Assembly (NCBI GenBank): GCA_002432085.1
Contig: DJFN01000098.1
Span: 16,427 to 24,489, forward strand
DNA length: 8,063 bases
Source of the DNA: Flavobacteriales bacterium UBA5871
GTDB lineage: Bacteria > Bacteroidota > Bacteroidia > Flavobacteriales_D > Crocinitomicaceae
Direction of reading: 5' to 3'
In this document: positions 1 to 5,223 of the stretch, piece after piece
Layout of the letters: the number at the start of each line of letters is the position of its first letter
How positions within the stretch are numbered: the stretch's first letter is position 1
Notes under the pieces: generated by a model
Databases searched by the model: none
What the model was told of the DNA's origin: nothing
Seen by the model: only the letters and a program-made list of their open reading frames with translations
Made by a program: the position numbers and the translations under genes

Positions 1-213
1 GATCGGCAAGGAAAGCTCATATCGCGCCGTGGCGATCGCCGAAACGAAAGCGACGATGCGCATGTACAAACCGAGTTCGCCCATTTCCTGGGGGGAATAG
101 ATGCGTGTCAGAAACGGGTAAACAAGATAGGAGATCAGCTGTGCGAGCACCGTTCCGGTTGTGAGTACGAGTACGGACCGGGCAAATTCCGATTGTCTCA
201 ACTTCCTAATCAT
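1..213 (-). CDS. Wzx-type polysaccharide flippase, N-terminal fragment (runs off the left edge)
   Basis: This is the first 71 residues of a multi-pass membrane protein; the rest lies beyond the window. I read it directly from the reverse strand. It starts MIRKLRQSEFARSVL, and a hydrophobic segment covers about residues 13-35. Then come LTRIYSPQEMGELGLY and a second hydrophobic stretch ending IATARYELSLP. The pair 'LTR(I/L)YSP' and 'RYEL(S/A)(I/L)P' is typical of the polysaccharide biosynthesis/flippase family (MOP superfamily, Wzx-like), which moves undecaprenyl-linked O-antigen or capsule repeat units across the inner membrane. The ATG overlaps the stop of the upstream epimerase remnant in an ATGA arrangement, suggesting translational coupling. 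This marks the start of a surface-polysaccharide cluster extending left. A related exporter cannot be excluded from the N-terminus alone. Confidence 0.8.
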   Translation of the reverse strand, partial: MIRKLRQSEFARSVLVLTTGTVLAQLISYLVYPFLTRIYSPQEMGELGLYMRIVAFVSAIATARYELSLPI

Positions 214-527
214 CGCTTCGAAAACGCCAGGTAAGCCGCAATGCCTTCCTCGAACGTGTAAAGCGGCCGGTAATCCAGCTGTTGTTGAATGGTTGAAATA
301 TCGGCGAGGGAATCCCGGATGTCGCCTTGTATAAAAGAAAAGTCCGCCCTTGAGGCGAACTCTTCTATATTCTTTTCAAATCCCGTAGACAGATCGTCGA
401 GTACTGTAACGCGGGCTCCCAGCTCAAGTAATGCTTCTACCAGGTTGGAGCCGATGAACCCCGCTCCGCCGGTAACCAGGATGTGCCGGCCTTTCAGTCT
501 CGTAACTGCCTCCCGAAATGCTTTCAT
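210..527 (-). pseudogene. NAD-dependent sugar-nucleotide epimerase with large internal in-frame deletion
   Basis: The 105-residue reading frame joins the two ends of an extended SDR epimerase (WbpP/GalE-like, UDP-GlcNAc or UDP-GlcNAcA 4-epimerase type). Residues 15-30 hold the Rossmann NAD-binding motif GGAGFIGSNL, followed by 'VLDDLSTGFEKNI' and 'FIQGDIRD', all N-terminal family landmarks. The next residues, 'SLADIS...LDYRPLYTFEEGIAAYL', match the last ~35 residues of the family, where 'GD(V/I)R.SLADI' normally comes about 200 residues later. The active-site region with Ser and YxxxK is absent. Family members are about 310-345 residues long. The junction falls on GDIRD (residues 68-72, nt 312-326), which occurs in both parental segments, so recombination across a short repeat explains it. 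The start ATG directly follows the rny stop, and the TGA overlaps the flippase start. It cannot be a working epimerase. It could be a real deletion or an assembly collapse. Confidence 0.82.
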
Positions 528-2066
528 TTATTTTGCATAATTCACCGATCGACGCTCGCGGATCACCGTTACTTTCACCTGTCCCGGATACGTCATTTCG
601 GTCTGGATTTTCTGCGAAATCGCGAACGACAATTCGTCTGCACGAAGGTCGGATACTTTCTCGCTTTCCACCATTACGCGCAGCTCGCGGCCCGCCTGGA
701 TAGCGAAGGCGCTGTTCACACCGTCGTAGGAAAGCGCCAGGTTTTCCAGCTCTTTGATACGCTTGATGTAAGCTTCGACAACTTCGCGGCGTGCTCCCGG
801 ACGTGCACCTGAGATGGCATCACATACCTGAACGATCGGCGAGATGAGCGTAGTCATTTCGATTTCATCGTGGTGAGCACCAATGGCGTTGAGCACATCC
901 GGTTTTTCGCCGTATTTCTCGGCCATTTTCATACCGAGGATGGCGTGTGGCAATTCCGGCTCTTCGTCCGGCACTTTACCGATATCGTGCAATAATCCGG
1001 CGCGCTTGGCGATCTTCACATTCAGACCGAGCTCTGCCGCCATGATGGCGCACAGGTTGGCTACCTCGCGCGAGTGTTGCAGGAGGTTCTGACCGTAAGA
1101 GGAACGGTATTTCATACGACCGACCATACGTGTCAGCTCCGGGTGCAAACCGTGAATTCCGAGATCGATGCAGGTTCTGCGACCGGTTTCGGCAATTTCT
1201 TCTTCGAGGGATTTTTTCGTTTTCGCCACCACTTCCTCGATACGGGCCGGGTGAATACGTCCGTCGGAAACGAGCTGGTGAAGGGAAAGACGTGCGATCT
1301 CTCGACGAACCGGGTCGAAGCAGGAAAGGATGATCGCTTCTGGTGTGTCGTCAACGATGATTTCCACACCTGTTGCTGCTTCCAGCGCACGGATGTTACG
1401 TCCTTCACGACCGATGATGCGTCCTTTGACCTCATCCGAATCGATGTTGAACACCGAAACGGAGTTCTCCACGGATTGCTCGGAAGCTACGCGCTGAATG
1501 CTCTGAATCACGATCTTTTTCGCCTCGCGGTTCGCGTTCAGCTTCGCCTCTTCCATGATCTCCTTGATGTGGGCCATGGCCGATGTACGCGCTTCGTCTT
1601 TAAGGGATTCCATCAGCATGTTTTTCGCTTCTTCCTGCGACATACCGGTAATCTTGGTCAGCTCGGCCACACGCTTCTGGTGCATTTTTTCAAGTTCCTG
1701 CTGACGAACGTCGTTGGCTTTCAGCTTCGCGTCGAGCTCGGCCTGGATGCGCTCGGTGTCTTTTTCCTTGCGGGAAAGCTCTTCCATTTTCTGGGTGAGC
1801 GTTTTCTCCTTGCTGCGCACGCGGTCTTCGTTCGACTGCATTTTGCGCTCACGGTCCTTCATGTTTTCCTCGTGCTCTTCCTTGAGCTTGAGGAATCGTT
1901 CTTTTGCCTGGAGGATCTTATCCTTTTTCAATGCTTCGCCTTCCGTTTCGGCGTCTTTGAGCATCTGGTCCCGGCGTTTTTTCAGTAAGGTGCTCTGGAT
2001 GATGAATGTGACGATGCCACCTCCTATCAACCCGATCAGACCTGCAATAATTACTCCTGATTCCAT
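528..2066 (-). CDS. rny: Ribonuclease Y
   Basis: RNase Y is the membrane-anchored endoribonuclease that starts mRNA decay in many bacteria. All family parts are visible in order. An N-terminal membrane anchor lies at residues 4-25 (glycine-rich, [15 protein letters not shown]). A long charged coiled coil follows, about 27-185. The KH RNA-binding domain has GREG (219-222) in [19 protein letters not shown]. The HD metal-dependent hydrolase domain has H331 (LQHSREV), the HD pair H360-D361 in LLHDIGK, AHHDE (397-401) and D416 in VCDAIS. The C-terminus is [14 protein letters not shown]. At 512 residues it is close to the roughly 520 usual for the family, so it looks intact. The ATG at 2066 is preceded by an A/T-rich stretch without a Shine-Dalgarno. 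It sits 68 bp after zapA in the same direction, and its stop abuts the epimerase start. Confidence 0.97.
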   Translation of the reverse strand: MESGVIIAGLIGLIGGGIVTFIIQSTLLKKRRDQMLKDAETEGEALKKDKILQAKERFLKLKEEHEENMKDRERKMQSNEDRVRSKEKTLTQKMEELSRKEKDTERIQAELDAKLKANDVRQQELEKMHQKRVAELTKITGMSQEEAKNMLMESLKDEARTSAMAHIKEIMEEAKLNANREAKKIVIQSIQRVASEQSVENSVSVFNIDSDEVKGRIIGREGRNIRALEAATGVEIIVDDTPEAIILSCFDPVRREIARLSLHQLVSDGRIHPARIEEVVAKTKKSLEEEIAETGRRTCIDLGIHGLHPELTRMVGRMKYRSSYGQNLLQHSREVANLCAIMAAELGLNVKIAKRAGLLHDIGKVPDEEPELPHAILGMKMAEKYGEKPDVLNAIGAHHDEIEMTTLISPIVQVCDAISGARPGARREVVEAYIKRIKELENLALSYDGVNSAFAIQAGRELRVMVESEKVSDLRADELSFAISQKIQTEMTYPGQVKVTVIRERRSVNYAK

Positions 2067-2134
2067 AATTTTTAAAACATATAATCCACTGCCTTCGGGA
2101 AGAAGAAGGTAAACAAGCGGAATGGAACGAGGAA

Positions 2135-2425
2135 TTATGCCAGCGTATCGAGGTCCTCAGAGAGACGTTTCAATGCTTCGGTGGCTTCTGTATAATCGGG
2201 AGCGGCAGCGGGTGCAGCTGCTGTTTTTCCACTCCTGGTCGACAACTGAAGCGCTGTCATAGCTAATAAATCTTGCATATCGCGAACGGCGAAATTGTCC
2301 TGAAGCTGCTTGATGGCTTTGTTGATGTCATCGGCTGCGCGCTGCACCTTTTCCACTTCCGATTCCTGTACGGTTAATGGATAGGTACGCCCGGCAACAA
2401 CGACTTTCAGGGACACTTTACTCAT
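2135..2425 (-). CDS. zapA: Cell division protein ZapA
   Basis: This 96-residue protein fits ZapA, a small cytoplasmic protein that binds FtsZ and cross-links protofilaments in the Z-ring. The N-terminal half, beginning [19 protein letters not shown], is the beta-strand/turn head typical of ZapA. It is followed by the helix [19 protein letters not shown] and the conserved stretch '[10 protein letters not shown]' (roughly residues 53-62), which begins the dimerisation coiled coil. An alanine/proline-rich linker (about 68-76) and a final helix complete it. Its ATG overlaps the end of the upstream coiled-coil gene by 8 bp, so the two are probably translationally coupled. The order coiled-coil gene, zapA, rny is, from memory, a recurring arrangement in Bacteroidota. 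Confidence 0.9.
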   Translation of the reverse strand: MSKVSLKVVVAGRTYPLTVQESEVEKVQRAADDINKAIKQLQDNFAVRDMQDLLAMTALQLSTRSGKTAAAPAAAPDYTEATEALKRLSEDLDTLA

Positions 2426-2735
2426 TCGCTAGTTTCAATTGTTGTATGCAGAAATCAATTTCCTTCACCAATCCGTCAATTGCCTGGTCGTCGGAATACC
2501 CGTTGACCGGCTGCTGACTTGCTTGTTCACGCTGTTCGTCCAGCGACTGCTGCAGCGTTTCCGCCTGACCACGCAACTCCTCAATGGTTTGTTTATGGTC
2601 GTTCAGCAATCCTTCCAACCGGGAAATTTCAGCTGTAAGCGAGCCCGACCGTTCGCGCTCGACCACCAGTGATTGGTGCAATTCCTGCGCTTTTTGTCGT
2701 ATCTGCTCGACGTACTTTCTGAATTCTTCGGTCAT
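2418..2735 (-). CDS. Small coiled-coil protein encoded upstream of zapA
   Basis: This 105-residue protein is almost entirely predicted coiled coil: residues 1-70 are rich in E, Q, L, R and K in heptad-like spacing. A short glutamine/glycine-rich hinge (about 71-80) precedes a conserved-looking tail, [18 protein letters not shown]. It has no signal peptide or membrane segment, so it should be cytoplasmic. I do not recognise a named family. The tail and the position directly before zapA (8-bp overlap) resemble a protein often seen there in Bacteroidota, and a division-related role similar to ZapB is an inference from size, fold and position only. The start is an ATG without Shine-Dalgarno. A four-codon reading frame (ATG at 2746) ends in a TGA that overlaps this start codon. 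Confidence 0.85.
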   Translation of the reverse strand: MTEEFRKYVEQIRQKAQELHQSLVVERERSGSLTAEISRLEGLLNDHKQTIEELRGQAETLQQSLDEQREQASQQPVNGYSDDQAIDGLVKEIDFCIQQLKLANE

Positions 2736-2751
2736 CCGTTCAGCATTTGTA

Positions 2752-2781
2752 CAAAATTAACAGGTAAAATTGGTTTCGCAA
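2752..2781 (-). promoter_or_regulatory. Promoter of the coiled-coil/zapA/rny operon
   Basis: Read on the minus strand there is TTG (2781-2779), a 19-nt spacer and TAATTTTG (2759-2752). This matches the Bacteroidota housekeeping promoter pattern TTG-N17-23-TAnnTTTG at every defined base. Transcription should start near 2746, giving a leader of about 10 nt before the ATG at 2735. It is the only strong promoter-like site I found for the left-hand gene string. Confidence 0.65.
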
Positions 2782-2858
2782 GCACTTTCTTCTCACAGAA
2801 ACAGAAACAGCATGAGAATGAGGTGGAAAACTCCCTGTTAATAAATCATTCATTTAAA

Positions 2859-3257
2859 TTACTTCCGGAAAACCAATGCTCCCGATCCGTTGGCGTCGTC
2901 GTTTCGCTCGAGCCGCATGAGGTCTTTCTGCATGTCAGTCACTTTCCAGTCATCTGCCAGGTATTCCAACCCGCCTACAGGTGGAAAGCTGAGGTAGAGG
3001 ATCGCCGGATTTTTATTGAGCCCGAGCTCCCAGGAACCGGTAGCGGACAATCCGCCGCTCACTTTTATATTCCCGGACTCGCCGAAAGCAAATTTGTAAT
3101 CTTCGTAAAATGTCGCAACCGATTCACCATCTACGCTGAAGGAGGATATTTTCCAGGTGCCTTTTGTGATTCTTCGTTCGACTTTTTTCGGAGTAGTATA
3201 TTTTGTGCAGCCGGCAAACAGCAAAAACGCACAAAACAGGATGATCCAGTTTTTCAT
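2859..3257 (-). CDS. Small lipoprotein with lipocalin-like features
   Basis: The 132-residue product starts with a type II signal peptide: MKNWI, a hydrophobic core, then the lipobox LFAGC with the lipidated Cys at position 17. The mature part is beta-rich and carries GTWKISSFSVDGE, 'YKFAFGESGNIKV', 'GSWEL' and 'LYLSFPP'. This arrangement of short strands around G-x-W motifs is seen in Bacteroidota lipocalin-like lipoproteins (DUF4923/lipocalin_5-type). The residue after Cys17 is Thr, then KY, so surface export by a clear LES signal is not evident. No ligand or pathway can be read from the sequence. It lies 106 bp downstream of the DUF3467 gene in the same direction; a weak box (TATATTGG, near 3275) might give it its own transcript. 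Confidence 0.8.
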   Translation of the reverse strand: MKNWIILFCAFLLFAGCTKYTTPKKVERRITKGTWKISSFSVDGESVATFYEDYKFAFGESGNIKVSGGLSATGSWELGLNKNPAILYLSFPPVGGLEYLADDWKVTDMQKDLMRLERNDDANGSGALVFRK

Positions 3258-3363
3258 TGGGTGTCGTTTGAGCCAATATACGCAAAAGTCCTTTCAGGGT
3301 TCCGGTCCGATGAAAATTATTCGTTGAATGTCTTTCCATTAGCTCCGAAACAACCATCAGATC

Positions 3364-3672
3364 TTAAGCCTGCGTTGCCGGTCCGCCGAAATTCATCGGA
3401 GGAAAGGGCGTGTTGTCGGAATCGCTGATAACGCCGTTCGCCTGTTCATATTTCTGAATGTTTTCGGAAAGTGCTTGTAACAGACGCTTGGCGCTTTGCG
3501 GCGACATGATCACGCGGGAACGAACACGCGCTTTCGGCATACCGGGCATCATCTGAACGAAGTCGGTTACAAATTCGGCCTGCGAGTGCGTGATGATCGC
3601 GAGGTTGGAGTATACACCTTCGGCTGTTTCTTCCGAAAGCTCGATGTTGATCTGGTTGTCGTTTTTTTCCAT
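3364..3672 (-). CDS. DUF3467 family protein
   Basis: This 102-residue cytoplasmic protein matches DUF3467. The diagnostic core is INIELSEETAEGVYSNLAII (residues 8-27), then THSQAEFVTDFVQMMPGMPKA and 'SRVIMSPQSAKRLLQAL', followed by a helix 'ENIQKYE' and a disordered tail rich in Pro, Asn and Gly. The family is small and of unknown function. In many Bacteroidota it lies next to rpoC (from memory), but here there is no RNA polymerase gene within the window. The ATG at 3672 sits only 7 nt after a perfect TAnnTTTG box, so the transcript may be nearly leaderless. No Shine-Dalgarno is visible. Confidence 0.9.
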   Translation of the reverse strand: MEKNDNQINIELSEETAEGVYSNLAIITHSQAEFVTDFVQMMPGMPKARVRSRVIMSPQSAKRLLQALSENIQKYEQANGVISDSDNTPFPPMNFGGPATQA

Positions 3673-3679
3673 AGTGGGT

Positions 3680-3687
3680 CAAAAATA
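3680..3687 (-). promoter_or_regulatory. -7 promoter box of the DUF3467 gene
   Basis: On the minus strand 3687-3680 reads TATTTTTG, a full match to TAnnTTTG, 7 nt before the ATG at 3672. No TTG is found 17-23 nt upstream, so only half of the promoter is recognisable. If it is used, the 5' leader would be a few nucleotides at most. Confidence 0.4.
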
Positions 3688-3849
3688 AGAAAGCTCGCGC
3701 AGATTCCGCAGAGGTACATCGCACCCCTCTTAATAATCTCACCACAAAAGGCACAAAAACTCTCATGGATGAGCTGTGTTTGGTTCGAAGCATCCACCTC
3801 CGGCGGATTACACAAAAGTTTATTCAAACTTTGGCTAGTATGAATGAAA

Positions 3850-3862
3850 TTAGCTTAGCTAA
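3850..3862. promoter_or_regulatory. Inverted repeat TTAGC-TTA-GCTAA
   Basis: Two 5-nt arms flank a 3-nt centre between the divergent genes. It could be an operator half of a regulator site. The arms are short and could occur by chance. Confidence 0.25.
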
Positions 3863-3906
3863 ACACCATCATGAAGTTGGAAAACTCTTTTATGGTGAAA
3901 AAACAT

Positions 3907-3920
3907 TCGTTAATTAACGA
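3907..3920. promoter_or_regulatory. Perfect 14-bp palindrome TCGTTAATTAACGA
   Basis: The sequence equals its own reverse complement over all 14 bases. It lies 52 bp upstream of the plus-strand promoter box of the LOG gene and is a candidate binding site for a dimeric regulator. The only support is symmetry and position. Confidence 0.35.
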
Positions 3921-3972
3921 TGCGGCGTTCACAATTTTCGGGCGGCGAGGCAAGAGGCGGAACACAACTTGC

Positions 3973-3980
3973 TAATTTTG
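3973..3980 (+). promoter_or_regulatory. -7 promoter box of the LOG-family gene
   Basis: TAATTTTG is a full match to TAnnTTTG. Transcription would start near 3986, leaving a leader of about 50 nt before the ATG at 4037. No TTG is seen at the expected upstream distance. The site lies inside the possible upstream extension of the gene (ATG at 3920), which argues for the later start. Confidence 0.45.
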
Positions 3981-4036
3981 ACAGAACGGCCCGGCTCCTG
4001 CATCGAATAACGGAAGCCACCGAAACAATAAGCACG

Positions 4037-4726
4037 ATGAATAACATCACTTTTCAGAAAGACTGGCAGGACATTAAAACGAATGACAGCTGGGCTATTT
4101 TCAAGATCATGTCCGAATTTGTAGAAGGCTACGACCGCATGGCGACCATCGGACCTTGCGTATCGGTTTTCGGCTCGGCGCGAACGAAGGAAGACAATCC
4201 TTATTACGATCTGGCTGTGGAAGTTGGTGACAAGCTGGCAAAAGCCGGTTTCGGTGTGATCACGGGCGGCGGCCCGGGAATTATGGAAGCCGGAAACAAA
4301 GGGGCGCAGCAAGGTGGCGGAAAGTCTGTCGGGTTGAACATCAATCTGCCGTTCGAGCAGAACTACAACCCTTATATCGATAAAGAGCACAACCTCGATT
4401 TCAAATACTTTTTCGTCCGCAAAGTGATCTTCGTGAAGTATTCACAGGCTTTTGTGATCCTTCCGGGCGGATTCGGAACGCTGGATGAATTGTTTGAAGC
4501 GATTACGCTGATCCAGACCAAAAAGATCAACAATCGTCCGGTAGTGCTGGTCGGTCACGAATACTGGGACGGGCTCGTGGAATGGGTGAAGCGCGTTATG
4601 CTGGAAAAGGAGAACAATATTTCTCCCGACGATATGCGTTTTATGCACGTGGTAGGCAGCGCCGACGAAGCGGTAAAGTTCATCGAGGATTTCTACAAGA
4701 CGCACGAGCTGACGCCGAATTTCTAA
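4037..4726 (+). CDS. LOG-family protein (cytokinin riboside 5'-monophosphate phosphoribohydrolase type)
   Basis: The 229-residue protein is a member of the TIGR00730/LOG Rossmann family, which cleaves the N-glycosidic bond of nucleoside 5'-monophosphates to free base and ribose 5-phosphate. Visible family signatures are FGSAR (45-49), GGGPGIMEAGNKGA (77-90), FFVRK with R128, and the hallmark PGGFGTLDE (143-151), where Arg and Glu take part in catalysis. No signal peptide or membrane segment is present, so it should be cytoplasmic. I chose ATG 4037 over the in-frame ATG at 3920: homology starts near the later Met, the extra 39 residues are low in family resemblance, and a promoter box lies within that stretch. 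The true bacterial substrate is not revealed; the family also includes purine-nucleotide nucleosidases. It is transcribed alone on the plus strand. Confidence 0.93.
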   Translation: MNNITFQKDWQDIKTNDSWAIFKIMSEFVEGYDRMATIGPCVSVFGSARTKEDNPYYDLAVEVGDKLAKAGFGVITGGGPGIMEAGNKGAQQGGGKSVGLNINLPFEQNYNPYIDKEHNLDFKYFFVRKVIFVKYSQAFVILPGGFGTLDELFEAITLIQTKKINNRPVVLVGHEYWDGLVEWVKRVMLEKENNISPDDMRFMHVVGSADEAVKFIEDFYKTHELTPNF

Positions 4727-4729
4727 TTG

Positions 4730-4809
4730 GACGTCAGGACTTCAGGAGAACAAGACTTCCGGAGGGCAAGAGTTCAGGACGGCAGGATTTCAGGAGCTCG
4801 GGATTGCGG
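4730..4809 (+). repeat. Ten tandem 8-nt units, GANNNCNR
   Basis: Starting 3 nt after the LOG stop codon, the plus strand divides without gaps into ten 8-mers: GACGTCAG, GACTTCAG, GAGAACAA, GACTTCCG, GAGGGCAA, GAGTTCAG, GACGGCAG, GATTTCAG, GAGCTCGG, GATTGCGG. G1, A2 and C6 are the same in every unit, position 8 is always a purine, and positions 3-5 vary freely. The pattern stops at 4810. It is not a coding array, since 8 is not a multiple of 3. Three more units of this kind occur after the permease stop at 7464-7487. Confidence 0.8.
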
Positions 4810-5041
4810 GCTTAAGAACTTTGACCGGTTTCAGAAGTTTAAGCGGACTTCGGGAAAAGCGCATTCAATTCCAGGGCTAAGACTTCGTTTTTGAGATTTC
4901 AAGAATAAAAATCCCACTTGCATTATTGCAATATTAGTTTTTGCTGGATGTTTGCTGGGGTGGTTTTGCTGTGGCACATCGTTTACCTTCTTCATTACTC
5001 AAGTTAGCTTTCCCAATCAAAAAATCTTGAAAACCTACGAA

Positions 5042-5071
5042 TTTGCAAAAGATCTGCAACCGCTATAAAAG
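5042..5071 (+). promoter_or_regulatory. Promoter-like sequence before the hairpin
   Basis: TTTG (5042-5045) is followed after 18 nt by TATAAAAG (5064-5071). The spacing suits a promoter, but the second element is A-rich rather than TAnnTTTG, so the match to the Bacteroidota consensus is poor. Confidence 0.2.
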
Positions 5072-5073
5072 GC

Positions 5074-5107
5074 GAATGGCACAAAGACGGGAGTCTTTAT
5101 GCCATTC
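5074..5107. terminator. Strong hairpin, possible waaA terminator or structured RNA
   Basis: The arms GAATGGCA/TGCCATTC and AAAGAC/GTCTTT form a 14-bp stem interrupted by a single C/A mismatch, closed by a 4-nt loop. On the minus strand it lies 117 nt after the waaA stop and is followed by GCCTTTTATAG, a modest T run, which fits an intrinsic terminator. On the plus strand the loop reads GGGA between C and G, a GNRA tetraloop, and no T run follows directly. Structure is clear; role and strand are not. Confidence 0.5.
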
Positions 5108-5223
5108 TAATCAACCTAACCTAACCACCTAAATCAGGGCTAAGGTAGTATTATTTTTTCGAGGATTAAAAGAATTCCTGCTTTTTTTTCTTGCAAAGTG
5201 GATAGACGGTCTTTCGGGAAGTT

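Larger units (their letters stand above)
3673..4036. other. Divergent intergenic region between the DUF3467 and LOG genes
   Basis: This 364-bp stretch separates two outward-facing genes. It carries a minus-strand promoter box at its left end, a plus-strand box near its right end and two palindromes between. Near 3696-3760 there are short paired repeats with a 9-nt step: CGCAGA at 3698 and 3707, and CACAAAA at 3743 and 3752. A 25-codon plus-strand reading frame (3840-3917) lacks support as a gene. Confidence 0.6.
4810..5223. other. Convergent intergenic region, no convincing gene
   Basis: This AT-richer stretch lies between the ends of the LOG gene and waaA. It holds three copies of TTTGCTG within 4940-4971, a 19-codon hydrophobic reading frame (4948-5007), a strong hairpin (5074-5107), an ACC-rich run (5111-5133) and T tracts at 5154-5159 and 5182-5189. 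I see no recognisable protein or known RNA family. Confidence 0.6.

Noticed and set aside
1074..1988. Long plus-strand open frame opposite rny (304 codons)
   Set aside because: It is the antisense shadow of the RNase Y coiled coil and KH domain; it is rich in Phe, Leu and His, as expected for the complement of Glu/Lys-rich codons.
2067..2134. 6S RNA between zapA and the next gene
   Set aside because: In proteobacteria ssrS follows zapA, but the gap here is only 68 bp, and the only structure is a 5-bp stem (2092-2109).
2795..2815. ACAGAAACAGAAACAGC run near the left operon promoter as a regulatory repeat
   Set aside because: Only about two and a half copies of a 6-nt word are present; too short to call.
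3567..3827. Minus-strand frame with two Cys-x-x-Cys pairs resembling a zinc ribbon (CAFC, CGIC)
   Set aside because: It runs into the DUF3467 gene in another frame, and the cysteine pairs arise from the 9-nt paired repeats (CACAAAAGG and CGCAGA type) rather than from a protein family.
3920..4036. Upstream extension of the LOG gene to the ATG at 3920
   Set aside because: The 39 added residues do not resemble the family, and the extension contains the TAATTTTG promoter box.
4872..5144. Direct repeat CAGGGCTAAG at 4872 and 5135 as a target-site duplication around a small mobile element
   Set aside because: The enclosed 253 bp have no inverted ends, and a 10-nt match within 500 bp is not rare enough by chance.
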